Positions 33,454 to 45,910 are shown, numbered from the stretch's first letter. The stretch is 64,000 bases of DNA from Acheta domesticus (GCA_031308135.1 JAHLJT010000631.1:198538626-198602625); one strand, 5' to 3'. Numbers and translations are program-made. Notes: generated by a model from the sequence alone, not told the origin.

Positions 33454-33690
33454 GATTTGAAGTAAGATGTGTTAACACTTATTATTTTCTTCAAAGTTTC
33501 ACCGAAGCCTTCACAGATTTTCAGTCCAAGAAAATAAGAACTCGAAAAAAATTAATACCACAAAAGCGATAAGAATATGCGGAGCCCACCGCATGCGCGC
33601 AATGAGTCACGCAGTATGCAATTGGCAGATTGCTTCCAAAGGCGACCTCGACTGAAAGAGCCCCCGCTCGCCTACCACACGCGCCAGAAT
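33052..33690 (-). mobile_element. hAT element, internally deleted
   Basis: The left end begins CAGTGGCGTGTGGTA. A similar inverted end (CTACCACACGCGCCAG) lies at 33672-33687. The same terminus family appears in complement at 50960-51011. No 8-bp duplication is recognisable, so the right end is provisional. Confidence 0.45.
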
Positions 33691-34463
33691 ATCTGCTAAT
33701 CGCAGCATTCCCTATGAGACACTGGATGCAGTCAGCCCTGTGCTTCCAAAAAGCTTTACAGGCCGTATCTACTGATGACAATAATAGACATGTGCTCATT
33801 TTCGAAAGATAAGATTGTCGCGCCCAATTTAAAGTGTTATTACTTGGTATACAAGTAAATGATTCTAAATTACTAGTCAAGTCATTAAAATGCAAGGTAT
33901 TCTTGGAAACGACAGGAGAAGCAATGCTTCCCGTGCTTCCATGGAATAAACGCCCCTGGGTTACTGACCAAAGTCCGACACGAACCTACACCGGCCACTT
34001 ACACATAGCAGTAAAACGCGAAATGCTTGCGAACTGCAAATAAACATTAACTGCAAACACACTAACCTTCGGCTAAGCCGAAAAAAATAATCTCGCATCC
34101 AGTGAAGTTCTAAGAGTAGATATCACTGCTCCCATCGAATGGACACTATCTTTCTTACTCATTTCTCATAATTATTCTATGCAGAGATAATTGAAGAAAA
34201 ATATTTTTGTTATTTACGTTGGTGAACATGCACTTAGACCCTTAGCAACCAACAATCTAAACAACGCTTTAAGAACGCGTCCATAGCAACGGTCATTAAA
34301 ATGCTCGAGAGTCCATTAAAAGTATTTTAGTGGACTTTCGGATTTAGATACCATCAGTGCTGGTAAATCTTGGGATAAATATCACTTTAACACAAAATAC
34401 AATTTTGAGGAATAAATGTAAACAATTGTCAGAGTAATATGTACCCAGTAGTATGTTCCTTTC
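33691..34463. other. No recognisable feature
   Basis: AT-rich; contains a short imperfect palindrome around 34310-34337. Confidence 0.4.
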
Positions 34464-34720
34464 TGATAGATTTTACAACTTGAAAAGAATTTATAGACTG
34501 ATTTGAACACCTTTATTTGGAGCAAAATAATCATACCTACAGGTTGCAGCAAGACGCTTCATACTACTGACATGCTACTAACCGTTTTCAAAGGAACTTA
34601 CAACTTTTTACTTTCCGAGTCTATCAACCTTATCGTATTAAATTTTCTTTAAACACATATACTGATTATTTTAACAATTTTCTTTGTTAAATGAAAATTT
34701 ACAAAAACAATGGTGTTACA
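34464..34720 (-). repeat. 3' LTR of the copia element, 257 bp
   Basis: On the minus strand it begins TGTAACACC directly after the RNase H stop region and ends AAAATCTATCA. Its terminal 48 bp match 39334-39381 apart from a few changes. Confidence 0.8.
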
Positions 34721-37700
34721 AGAGTCCCATCTTATTACACAAAATCTTCAAACGTGTTTTAGGTAAAGGCTTTGTTATAATGTCCGCCACCTGGTATTCG
34801 GTTGGAATTTGTTGCACTCCAAGTTGTCCTTCACCAAGCTTTTCACGGATATAAAAATGCTTGATTGCTATGTGTTTGGTTCGACGATGGAACTTCGGGT
34901 TCTGCGCCAACCTTACTGCTGCAGAGTAGTCAATCTGTAGAACTGGAACTTGAGACAACTTGGTAAATTCACTGAATAACCGAGTTAACCATATGATTTC
35001 TTTTACAGCAGCAGCAACCAGTTCAGCTTCAGTTGTAGACGTTGCCACCACATCCTGTCTCTGACTTAACCATGAAATTGCTCCTCCTGCATAATTGATA
35101 ACAACCCCGAATGTTAATCGACCAGTCTTCGAACAGCCTCCAAAATCTGCATCACCGTAGCAGTCCAAGGTTGCACCTTTCTCTGATTTGTATAAAATTC
35201 CATAGTCAATTGTTCCGGCCAGATAACAAAAGACCCTTTTCCGTCTTATTATATCTTCAGTTTGGGGATTTTCAAGTGATCTTGACAAGACACAGCAAAA
35301 GCCAAATCAGGTCTAGTGCCAAGCATTAGGTACTTTAATGCTCCGACAGCTTCTCTATAAGGAAACTTTGGTTCTTCAGAATCTTTTCCTGATTGTAAAA
35401 CATCTGCAACTTGAACACTAGAGTCGATACAGGTTTACATTCAGGAACATTGAAACGCTTTAAGATGTCTCTGGCATATGCCTTATGATGAATTTTGATA
35501 CCAGCAGCCTTGTCTTGTTCAATTTGTAAGCCCAGAAAATACGTTGCAACTTCTGTTGTGACTTTGAACTGTGCTTTCAATTCTTCAAAAAATATCTTCA
35601 AGTCATCCTCATCAGTAGCTGCCACTAATCCATCGTCCACATACAGAACTACCATTAGTTCTCTGTCTTTTTCATTTTTAATATAAAGACATGGATCTGC
35701 TTGACTCCCTTAAAACCAAGACCAAGCAAAAAGTTTTCAAAGCGCTTGGTTCTTGTTTCAAGCCGTATAAACTCCTTTTTAATTTACAGATTCTGGTGGT
35801 GCGATCTACATATCCTCTTGGTTGTGCCATATAAATAGTCTCTTCGAGTTCTCCATATAGGAAGGCTGTTGATACACCAAATTGTTCAACCTTTACCTGC
35901 AGCAACACTCAAAATAGATCGAATAGTTGTCATCTTTGCAACTGGGCTAAATGTTTGTCTGTAGTCAACACCTTCACGCTGATTAAAACCTTCGACAACA
36001 AGTAGAGCCTTTTACTTGTCTATAGTACTGTCTGCGTTTGTCTTCAGCCGGAAAACCCATTCACACGATATTGCCTTAGCACCTTTCGGTAAATCTTCAA
36101 GTTTCCATGTTTCATTTTTCATCAATGAATTCATCTCTTTGTCCATTGCTTTTTTCCATTCAACACTATCTTCATGTCCAAATGCATCTTCGTAAGTTTC
36201 AGGTGTCTTGGTTAAGTCCTCTGACGTCATTACATACTCGTTGAGATACTGCGGCCTTTTTTAAAATTGAACAATTTCTCAAATTAACCCCTTGTTTCTC
36301 TTCATGTAACTTCTGAAAATCATCGTCAAACTCTACATCTGTACTGGTTTCATAATTCTCTGAGCAATCATTTTGAGAATCTTCATCGCTGTCAGACTCT
36401 TCTTTTTCCGCATCACATTGATCATCCTTTCTTGTTTCAGCATCTCGAAACGGTAGTTTGACCTGTTCAATACAACATCCTGGTTTCTCTTCAAATAGCA
36501 CATTTCTGGACAGAGCAACGTTCTGACTTTCTTTTATCCAGATCCTGAATCGTTCATCGCCATCATATCCAATCAGATGCCCTTTCATAGTTTTTCTATC
36601 CATCTTCCTTCGTACTTGTTTTGGAATATGAGCATAACATGTTGAGCCAATGATCCTGAGATGTTTCGTTCGAGGCTTCTTCCCAATCCACAACTCATAA
36701 GGACTAATATCTTCTACAGATGATTTCCCTGTTCTATTTAAAATGTAGATAGCTGTGTTAACTAGCTCAGCCCAAATTACTTCTGGATAAGTTACATCTG
36801 GATTTGAATACTTCAGAGTCCTGGCCATCTCAATAACAGTTCTATTATCCCGCTCAAATGCCTTTTTGCTCAGGAGTATAAGGGTCTGTCAGTCGCTGTG
36901 TGATCCCATTTGAACGCAGAATAGATCTGACCTCTTCATTGTCAAACTCCTTGCCATTGTCACTCAGCATCTCCTTGACTGCATAACCCAATATTTTTGA
37001 ATGCATGCGGAAATCTTTAAGAACTTCACTGACTTCTGACTTCTTTGCAACAAAATAACCATAGCGAAATTTCATGTAACTGTCTTTAAACAAAACAATG
37101 TAACGCTTCTTCTAGAATGATTCATCAAAAGGTCCACACACACCCATCGAAATCAACTCAGCAGGCTTCGTTGATTTTTCTCTTACACCAAAAGGTAGAC
37201 GATGTGCCTTTCCAAACATACATGGTTCACAAATGTTAGCTCCAGTTTTAACCTCAATATTAAATTCCTTTTTGAGCTTTTCTTTGACATGTCGTTTGTC
37301 TTGATGACCCCATCGTTCATGATAAAGTCGAAGTTGGTCAGATTTAACCTCAATTGCAAGATTTACAATAGCACCCTGTTCTGGTATTAAAGGTTTAATA
37401 GCTGCCTTGTATAAGGTGCCATTCACTTCATGAATTCCACAGTTTCACTTCATTATTTATTTTTAAAATACAACGCGTAGGAGTTGACTCAAACTTACTA
37501 TTCATGTTACGATGTTGAGCAGCTAGAACAGAAAATAAATTTTTAGAAACTTTTGGTACATACGAGACATCACTCAAAGTAATTTCTTCATTTCTGTTTT
37601 CAATTGTTGACGAGATCCGAATTGATCCTTTTCCTAATGCATCTAGAGTTTTTTTGCCCAGCAGCCTTAATACTGTAGGGACTTTCAAATGATTCAAAAC

Positions 37701-37760
37701 TAACAAAATACTTAGAGTTATTTGTTATATATTTCGTTGCACCATTGTCAATCCACCAAT
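34716..37760 (-). pseudogene. copia pol: protease, integrase, RT, RNase H
   Basis: Protease remnant WWIDNGATKYI (37740-37770 area) has DNGA where the active site is normally D(S/T)GA. The GAG-pre-integrase zinc module (HERWGH..CEPCMFGKAHRLPF) lies near 37200-37340. The integrase core has LSDNGKEF near 36955 and PYTPEQKG near 36870. RT parts include EWKKAMDKEMNSL (36140), [20 protein letters not shown] (35870) and LYVDDGLVAA (35640, the catalytic YVDD). RNase H includes GDADFGG, STTEAE and HIAIKHFYIRE (34860-35170). At least seven frameshifts or stops separate the ORF pieces, so the polyprotein is dead, though many motifs are still readable. Confidence 0.85.
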
Positions 37761-39241
37761 TGTTCATATCCACTTGCATTGAACAAGCCTCACTAAAATT
37801 TGCCAATAATGCTACATTCACAAATTTGTTTACATCCTTCTCGGTTGCATTTTTAGACGGTCTTCCATCAGCAATCCATTTCTTGCAATGTTTGATCCAA
37901 TGGTCTGTCGCCTTGCAATAATGACATACACCTTTATTTTTAAACTTCTTTTTAGTTTCTTTACCTTCTGAACTTGATTTTACTACTACTGCTCCTTGTT
38001 CGACTTTTTCCACTACTTTTTGTGAAATTTCTTTTAAACATGCATAACTGTTCTTTTAATTCATCGTACGTTTTATTGTTATCTTTAGTTAACAACATCC
38101 AACTTGATATGAATGAATCAAAACTTGCTGGCAAAATATGTAACACTTTACATACTAATGTGGCGTCGCGGGGTAGAGCGCCGCTGCGGCGGGCCGCTTC
38201 GGGAAGCCCGGTCCTAAGCCGGAAGGGGGATGGGGGTGAAACGCGGCGGCGCCTCGCCGGGCAGGGAAATCCCGGCACCAAAATAACTGGGAGAACAGGG
38301 CGCGCGCGGGCGCGAGTCTGAGTGATGTCGGTTGCGCCCTGGAGAGGGCTGGCCAGCGAGCCGAATGACGCCCGCCGCTTGTAGAGTGGGGGCGAGCCGT
38401 CGGATACTTAAGGCTGCGCCGACACGCGCCTCGCGGGATATGCAGGGTGTCGAAAGACGGGTGGTATCTCCAGTGCTATCTTTGCACGTGATCTTCAGGT
38501 CGAAGATCGGTTTTGGCGTCAGGCCATGTAACTTCTGTAGTTACGGGACTCTATGTCCGACAGCTTCGCACTTCGCGTTGCTTTCTCCTGCTCTCGAGCA
38601 GTGGTACTGGGCTAGGCCTAGGGACGGTCGCGGGGTGTCGCGGCTAAGGGAATTGAAAGGTTGCCAAGGGGTTAAATTTTGTATAATAAGCTTTGTACTA
38701 CAATTGTAAATACATTGTAAATATCAAACAGAAACAGTCGTCTGTGTTATTCTTTTCTAGTACGTCACACTAATATCGAATCAGGTAAAACATTTTCTTC
38801 TTTCGCCTTAAGCCCATTATTCAGCTCGTTACACAAACCTGTCAACTTAGCAATATGTGTTGAAACATCCTCTCCATGAGTCCAACTGAATGCAAAGAAA
38901 TCTGTACATATTTTCAACAGCTGATCCTTGGAAGACGCTTCAAAATTTTGCTTAAATGCCTCCCACATATCATGTGCCGTTTCCTTGTCCATAATTTTCT
39001 GATAAACAACGTCTGTCACTGCACTTGTAATCATAGACTTGGCAGAGCTATTTGCTTTTCGATACAAATCAGACATAGCTTTGTGATCCTTCACCTCAGC
39101 TTCATCAGCACCTGCTGCCAATTCCTGCGGTTTCACTAGCTTACCGTCGATTGCATTTAAAGCTCCGTGGTAATCCAGCAAATCTCGTATCTTGCGTTTC
39201 TACATCACTGTTTAGGCACTTAATATGCTTCACTGAATCCA
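37761..39241 (-). pseudogene. copia gag, split by a solo LTR
   Basis: The frame begins at ATG 39241 (MDSVKHIKCLNSD), shifts near 39180 and continues as LLDYHGALNAIDGKLV-type gag, ending at LPDSILV at the insertion. It resumes at 38158 as VCKVLHILPASFDSF. A retroviral-type zinc knuckle, CHYCKATDHWIKHC (C-X2-C-X4-H-X4-C), follows near 37900-37930. The two halves join without loss when the solo LTR and one 4-bp duplication are ignored, which dates the LTR insertion after the copia element. Confidence 0.85.
38159..38769 (+). mobile_element. Solo LTR (gypsy-type), copy 1
   Basis: A 611-bp GC-rich block starting TGTGGCGTCGCGGGG and ending ACGTCACA, flanked by the 4-bp duplication CTAA (38155-38158 and 38770-38773). 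TG...CA ends with a 4-bp duplication fit a Ty3/gypsy LTR. No internal region follows, so the rest was lost, most likely by LTR-LTR recombination. A second copy is at 52927-53518. Confidence 0.85.
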
Positions 39242-39319
39242 TATTTACTCCTAATAGTTTGTGTCAATTACGATTCTAAAAAGATATCTTCAAATGTCTA
39301 TTTATCTTTGAACGCGCAT

Positions 39320-39333
39320 CTGGGCCCATAACC
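39320..39333 (-). promoter_or_regulatory. copia primer binding site
   Basis: On the minus strand GGTTATGGGCCCAG directly follows the LTR end. This matches the copia-type site that pairs with an internal part of initiator tRNA-Met. Confidence 0.75.
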
Positions 39334-39381
39334 TGATAGATTTTACAACTTGAAAATAATTTATAGACTGATTTGAACCCT
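39334..39381 (-). repeat. Residual 5' LTR of the copia element
   Basis: Only the last 48 bp of the LTR remain; the similarity to 34464-34511 stops abruptly at about 39381. Confidence 0.8.
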
Positions 39382-40529
39382 TTCTCTTGTATATTGTTCA
39401 CGGTCAAGTCTGCAAATTCTTAGCCCCGGCAAGCACCAAATACTCCAAAAACAAGAATGACCTTGTGATCATTCACCTCAAATGTGATCGCCTCTTGTAA
39501 GAACTTAGTTACTTACTATTCTGATTTTTATGCTAGTAATTAGCTTATATTTTTCTTCAAATATTCAATAACTTTATAATGGTATATTCAAATTAATTGT
39601 AAATAATTATCCTTCAGTATTTACTATTTCAAATTATAGGGAATGAATAACTTACGTGGATACTCAGTCTTCTCATGTATTTTTATACTTTTTTCAGCAT
39701 ACTAAAGTATGACTAGAGACTAGTTGGTTTTAATGTTTTTGGTCGTTCGTTCAAAAATGCTAGAATAATCTCTTCGTTAATACCTCGAACATTCCTTTTC
39801 GTTCGTCAATCACAAAATAAATCATAAGCTTTTTCATAAGTGGTTACAGATTTAGAAGGCATCAAACTATATCTTGCATCTGCTTCCTCCGCAATAACAG
39901 TGACACCAAAATATCTGCTGGTACATCGAAGTTCCCGGATTTTTTCTCAATCAGCTTGCATTAACAGAAAAGGCAATCAGCTGTTTAATCACAAAGTAAC
40001 TAGTACAACCAACTCTTGCTACAGAAAACCGAGAGTAATGACAATTTTTACTTAACTCATGAAATTAAAAAAAGTTTATTTTCAATAAGCGACAAACTAG
40101 AAATAACAAAAAACATTGCATGTGACTCGTCCTCCATTATTCTCCGTTCGCCCTAAGAAAAAAGCTGATGTAAACAAACCCGAGGTATTCATCCGCCTTG
40201 CTCCGATTCTCTATCGTCGATTCCGCTGGCACTACTTTCGACCATGTGCGCTCGGTATAGTCAGTGATCGCTCGAAAAGAGAACCCGACATCTGCAGAGC
40301 AGTAGGGGAATATTCACATTTCTAATAGCTCCGAGAACACATCTTACACACATTAACAGAAACTACTTGATAGTAAAAGTAATCAAATCACTCTTAACTA
40401 CCAGTTTGCAAAGTTAAATTAAAAAAAAAAATTACGAGAATGAAGCAGGAAGCGAATGCCAAATATCTAAATTATATTTTGACTGTATTAACTAATATTC
40501 ACTCTTTAATATCATACAAACAATTTACT
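39382..40529. other. No recognisable feature
   Basis: AT-rich, small ORFs only. Confidence 0.4.
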
Positions 40530-40770
40530 TACGATCATTCTGCTTCACGAAGAGGTTCAAGTCCTTCCATGTCTGAAGCAGATGATATTCCGGTAAATTC
40601 TGCAGTCAGTTCAGCAATTTTCATAGTACGAAAGTCCGGATTTTTATGCAAAAATATATTTAAAACTTTTACTACCACACGCTTTTCACCACTCCGAAAT
40701 AGTTTTCAGCTGTGGTATTTTACCACGGAATTGCCTGGACCGCACTCCGACGTCTTTAAGCGAACGTTCC
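40530..40770 (-). pseudogene. Possible transposase helix-turn-helix fragment
   Basis: The minus strand reads GEKRVVVKVLNIFLHKNP, then AELTAEFTGISSASDMEG. This resembles the N-terminal R..V..V..FF....TA..TGIS helix-turn-helix segment found in some insect Tc1/mariner-type proteins. No catalytic part follows. A short host exon is an alternative. Confidence 0.25.
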
Positions 40771-40871
40771 AAACTGCTTGACAAAAATCTCTAAACTGAT
40801 CTGCTCGCTTCGCCCGCCTCCCATCGTGCGTGACCGAACCTGCGTCTGTCATCAGTTCTTAAGAAATCAAC

Positions 40872-41648
40872 CAGTGGCGTAGCGTCAGGGGACGCTGAGA
40901 TGCTGAGCATCCCCGTATATAAGAACCTTAAATACTGTATTGATAATCTTACAAGTGGTCTGTTGAGCGAAACACGTTTTGTATTAATTTAAAATTGATT
41001 TCCTATGATTGAATTCGGCGGGCTGTTGAAGCTGGCCTCTGATTGGTGGGAAGCTAAAATACTTCAGCGTCGGCCGCCAGATTGCGACGAGCAATGACGC
41101 ATGCGCAGATGGCGAGGTCCCCCTCTCCCCTCTTCACCCCTGGCCCTGAGAAACCCGACTGCTTTACGCTAGCGTCTACTGCGGAAAGAAGCTCGTTTGT
41201 GCACGAGAGCGCAGCACACTGCAGGCGTTCAGTAAATTATCTTTCTCTCTCTCACTCGGGAGTCCCCGCTTGGTCATGGGTACAAACTGTAGAAATAGTG
41301 CCTGACTACTATTTCTTAATTAATATCCAAGAAATTGTATTATCTCTTAAATAGATTACATATTATTTAAGTCTGCAATGTATAAATTAACAAATGGTCT
41401 TATTGCCATTCGCGTATAAGAATTAAAGCTGAGCCATTGTATAATTTGCTTTCAAGACATCGGCAGCCCTGACTGCTGTGAGGATTTTGTGGGAAGCGCC
41501 TACACCGTCGTAAGCAATCGAGATCGTGGAAGTAGTCCCAGTGTATCTGCCTTGTGTTGCGTTCGCCTGTTAGACGAAGTAGTTGATAGTGACATTTTGT
41601 GTGTTATTGTTGAGCATCCCCAAACGTGTGAGTCACGCTACGCCACTG
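40872..41648. mobile_element. hAT-type non-autonomous element with perfect 8-bp TSD
   Basis: The ends are CAGTGGCGTAGCGTCA and its near-exact inverse (TCACGCTACGCCACTG). The flanks carry the same 8-bp duplication AAATCAAC (40864-40871 and 41649-41656). It has no transposase; the 90-codon ORF at 41082 shows no known domain. The terminus is related to, but distinct from, the CAGTGGCGTGTGG ends at 33052 and 51011. Confidence 0.9.
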
Positions 41649-41656
41649 AAATCAAC

Positions 41657-43169
41657 AGCTCCGGTTAAACGGTTATATTACCGCACGTGCGTGGGGTGAG
41701 TTCGCCTCTCGGCTCGCACGGATTCATTTTTTCCGCTAGAGTTGATACCAATCAGGCGCTGGACACATAACTGTCACCGACATCGATAAGTCCTTTTCCG
41801 GAAGGGCAGGCGTGGGAACAATGGTCTCCTTATTTTGGAATCTGAGTTATAGATTGTAAGTTTCATCTGGAATTTTAACTTCGTGACAGAAATGAGCCAC
41901 TACTTCGAAAACTATTTTCTTACGCACATGAACACGCCTGAGGCGGTGTCGTGTCAACCAACCAATGGCAAGCATTTCAAAGCACGTGCTATTAAGGTTA
42001 ACTGAAGGTTAACTGCGAGGCGGAGCGTTAGCGATCCGGCTTCGTCCTTAAATACCCATGTAGAGGAATCGTGACATAAATAACTATATTTTTACCTCGG
42101 TTTACAACTATTAAGAAATAATCGTTCCATTCCGCCTTATGGCCTTTCAACGATTACAAAAATGTTAATGCCACAGAAAAAATGCTGGAATAACAAAACA
42201 AGGTAATTATGAACACATATGAGCTGCTAGGATAGAAGAGAGCTCTGGTTTTCACTGAATCTCTTTAGAGAAAATGTTCCAAATGAGAAAAATAAAAATT
42301 ACATTGCAGATATGTGATCAAGCTCTTTGAATAACTTATGAAAGCATTTAAATGCATGATAAAAATGGGTGATAAACGTGTTTTTCTGGCCTTCATGCAT
42401 TTCTATTTATCAAGCACATTTTACGGAGACATGAGAGGTGATTATCTCCTGCAACAAGTTTCTCATATAGATTGTTAATTAATATGGGGGTCATCCATAA
42501 ATTGCCTAACACAAGGGGGGTGGGAAGGGGTCTGAGGCAACGTTACGCTGCGTTACATCAAGATAGGGAACTGCGTCGGAGTTTAGGTATTTTATCTTGA
42601 GAAATCTTAAATGTAAATAATCTTAAATTATTTAACAAACTATTGTTGTCATTCGCAATTTTGTAATAAAACTAAGACGAATGAATTTATTTCTTCTGGA
42701 TCGCCCGAGTGCGTTTCTGTTTCCTCTGTACCAACTTTGTAGACGTTGGCGAGATTAATGTAATCCTTTTTTATTATACGTTAATTAGTAAAATCTTAAA
42801 GAAATAAAATGTAGCCTGGGATTTGATTCAAATTAAAAATACAAAGCTCGTTTTAGAAGTGGAGAGAATAAAGCCGTTAAAGACAGAGTTATAAAACTTA
42901 TTAACGTTTGACAGTTTACAACAGTGTCTCTCTGGACCTCAACTGGTCGCCACTCTGCAGTTGGGGTCGGTCTGTTGGTTAGTTGCTGGTTGGTTGGTAG
43001 TGTTGACAAGGCGCGGGAACAACAGGTTTCAGATTATATCGGTTCGAAGAAATTTGCGGCCAGGTGATGCTAGTGATTGGATTATTAGCGTGAATACTTG
43101 ACTGATAATTAATCCAATAGTGTTAGCTTTCGCAGATAAGCAAATTAATTTCAATTCTTTCATTTTGCT
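41657..43169 (+). other. Upstream region of the Rrp1 gene
   Basis: It contains no recognisable gene. A G-rich motif near 42486-42530 (GGGGGTCATCCATAAATTGC) resembles a transposon end. The promoter and 5' UTR of Rrp1 should lie in the last few hundred bases; a possible 5'-UTR intron runs from GCCAG|GTGATG near 43065 to TTTCGCAG at about 43136. No TATA box is convincing. Confidence 0.35.
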
Positions 43170-45645
43170 ATGCCGCCTCGTAAAATTAAGGAATCTGCAC
43201 AATCTAAGGAAGCTGACAATGCAAATCATGACCCGACAGCAAGAAACGGTGAGGTCTCGGAAGGGAGATCTTTAAGAGTCCGGAAACCTGTTGCGTATTA
43301 TGAAGTTTCTTCAACAGTGAAAGAAGATGAAGGTTTGGACAAGAAACTTATCAAGGAAGGAAAAAAAGGAAAGGTCCCAGGGAAGAGAAACAAACCTTTG
43401 GATAAAGAGCTTGGTGCAGGAACTAGCAAGGAAGGTTCTAATGAAAATTCCGATGAACCCGACACATCGCAGAAATCGGCCCAGAAAACATTTGTTTTAA
43501 ACAACACTTCGAAAGAGATTTCTTTAAATGAAACGTTCGTTGTGAGTAGCAAGACCACCTCAGGGAAAGGAAAGATGAATAAAAGAAATGCAGAACCAGT
43601 TACTGTAGAAGAGGAGGATCAACCAGAAACAAAGAAAACTAAAGATAAGGGTGAAAGACTGAACAAAACTTCTACTGACTATTCGAAAGTAGTTTTCAGA
43701 AGTGACAAAACAACTGCCAGTGGGGAAAACTGGAATTTGAAGATTTCGTCATGGAATGTTGATGGTTTGAGAGCATGGCTTAAGAAAGATGGGGCAAAAT
43801 TCCTTGAATTTGAAGATCCTGATATATTTTGTTTACAAGAAACCAAGTGTACAGAAGAGAAGATACCACGTGAAGCTAAATTTGAAGGATATCATGCCTA
43901 TTGGAGTTCAGCAGAAAAGGAAGGATATTCTGGTGTGGCACTTTTTTCTAAACAGGAACCCCTTAATGTGAAATACGGTATGGGTGTCAGAGAGCATGAC
44001 ACTGAAGGTAGATTAATTACTGCAGAATATGAGAAGTTTTATCTTGTCACAACATGTGAGTATGGAAAATGTGTATAATTTCCCAGTAGATATTAAGGAC
44101 AATATAATTTTGTTATGTATTATTCTAGATTCAACTGTGGAGGTATAATAAGTTGATATATTCATTAGATAATGAGCAAACAAAACAAAACAATCGGTGT
44201 GGAGCTGAAATGGCTTTAATACATGCAACCATTATTATTTTCAAATAAACGATTTGTTAATAAACTAACAAACAACAGAATATCACTCACCTTATCTGTG
44301 CTTTCATAAAGTTCTTGGAATATTGTGACTGTAGACATGTAGTATGGTGCCCTAAGTAGTTTAATTGGCTCCTGTTTACAGTTCAATTTTATTATGTCAA
44401 TATTTCAATTATAATGGCATGGGTGTTTTTATAATGTGCCCCTTTCACAGCTTCATATATTTCATCACTTAAGTACTGATGATCTTCACCCCTTCCCATT
44501 TAAAATAGAAAAACAAGACAAAAACTAACACAGACTTATTGAAACTTCAGCATATAGTGGCTAAGAGTGTTTGTTTATTGTTTGTTCATTTGTCTGAGTG
44601 TAGGTGGGGGGTGGGGTTCAGGATTTCCATGACCTCCATCTGTGCTTGGGTTAATAAAATATTAATTAATGCTGTTCATTAAATGTGATATATTTCATGT
44701 AAACATTTTCTAAATATTATTTGTGCCATATTTCTGAAGGGATGTAGGCAGCAATTCATAGGGATCTATCTATATTCTTCTGAATTAGTTACACTAATAA
44801 TAATTAACAATTTTTTACTTTTTCTGTCCTTCAAAACAACATATGTAGAATTTCAACCAGACACACACCTTTAATGAAAATTAAATGTCTAAATTTTTTT
44901 CCTTATGTACATTTTTGTGTTAAATATTCTTCCTTTGTAACATTGTTGTGTTTGTGTTGTAAAATTCAATCATAATGGGAAGGCCTTAGGCATCCTTGTA
45001 AATCTGTAAGTGTTGTTGGTTTAAAAAACAAATAGATCATCAATTTCCTGTTAAAGGAAAATTAAAGAATGTTAGTGAATTGTTCATTATCAAAACACTT
45101 TCATCAGTGTATTAATTTTAATTTTTCAATAGCGCTAAAAGCACAAATAAAATTAGGAAAAGTTTGAAAGATGTTACAGTTTCGCTTTTATATTTGCAGA
45201 TGTTCCAAATTCTGGGAGAGGCCTTGTGAATTTACCAAAACGTCTGTCTTGGAATGCTGCCTTTTTAAAATATCTGAAGAATTTGGACACTCTGAAACCA
45301 GTAATAATTTGTGGTGATATGAATGTCTCACATCAAGAGATTGACATAGCCAATCCTAAAACAAATACAAAGAATGCAGGTTTCACGAAAGAAGAGAGAG
45401 ATGGAATGACTGAACTTCTTGCTCAAGGTTTTATTGATTCATTTCGACACTTTTATCCTAAAGAGTCTGGTGCATATACTTTTTGGACTTATATGAAAGG
45501 AGCTCGTTCTCGCAACATTGGTTGGCGGTTGGACTATTTTATTGTATCTCAAAGAATAATTAGTCAAGTCTGTGATAGTGTCATTCGAAATCAGGTACTT
45601 GGTAGTGACCATTGCCCCATCACTTTGTTGTTTCATAATAAATAA
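43170..45645 (+). CDS. Rrp1: AP endonuclease, exonuclease III family (Rrp1/APEX1)
   Basis: Two exons, 43170-44055 and 45200-45645, joined across a GTGAGT...TTTGCAG intron in a Tyr codon, give 443 aa. The enzyme cuts the backbone 5' to abasic sites in base excision repair, in the nucleus. Residues 1-187 are a Lys/Ser/Glu-rich, low-complexity extension, longer than in vertebrate APEX1. The catalytic domain starts at about 188 ([12 protein letters not shown]). The residues needed are present: Asn196, Glu224 (LQETK), Tyr296 (YVPNSGRGL), Asp335 and Asn337 (CGDMNVSH), Asp432 and His433 (GSDHCPI). Basic [12 protein letters not shown] at the N-terminus may act in nuclear import. The ATG at 43170 is the first in frame. 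Without splicing, exon 1 would stop at 44078. No frameshift or stop is seen, so the gene looks functional. Confidence 0.95.
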
Positions 45646-45698
45646 GTTTTGAAAGGATGTTCTTACATCAATTTGTGTTTATGTTAATCTCAATTTTT

Positions 45699-45704
45699 AA
45701 TAAA
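45699..45704 (+). promoter_or_regulatory. AATAAA polyadenylation signal of Rrp1
   Basis: The first AATAAA after the stop codon, 54 bases downstream; it would give a short 3' UTR. Confidence 0.6.
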
Positions 45705-45910
45705 AATTACTCTGAATTCACATTATGTAGCTTTTTCTTTCTAAAAACAAATTTCCATTTCAGTCCCTCCTCAGATGTTCTTTCCTTCAATTTTCTTTAC
45801 AGAGAAAGTCAAACATTGGTCGCCAAGCTGAGTTCAGTTGTATTAAAACAATCTTAAAATGTGAAACCTGAAAACCTTATGTGGTAATCAAGTAACCCAT
45901 GTCCATCTAT

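Larger units (their letters stand above)
34464..39381 (-). mobile_element. Ty1/copia retrotransposon, broken and truncated
   Basis: It runs right to left with gag, protease, integrase, RT and RNase H in copia order, a copia-type primer site at 39320-39333 and a 3' LTR at 34464-34720. Only about 48 bp of the 5' LTR (39334-39381) remain. A solo gypsy-type LTR (38159-38769) is inserted in gag. Confidence 0.9.

Noticed and set aside
33521..33895. 124-codon minus-strand ORF
   Set aside because: It runs across the provisional hAT terminus and has no recognisable domain.
43298..43558. 86-codon minus-strand ORF
   Set aside because: Antisense shadow of Rrp1 exon 1.
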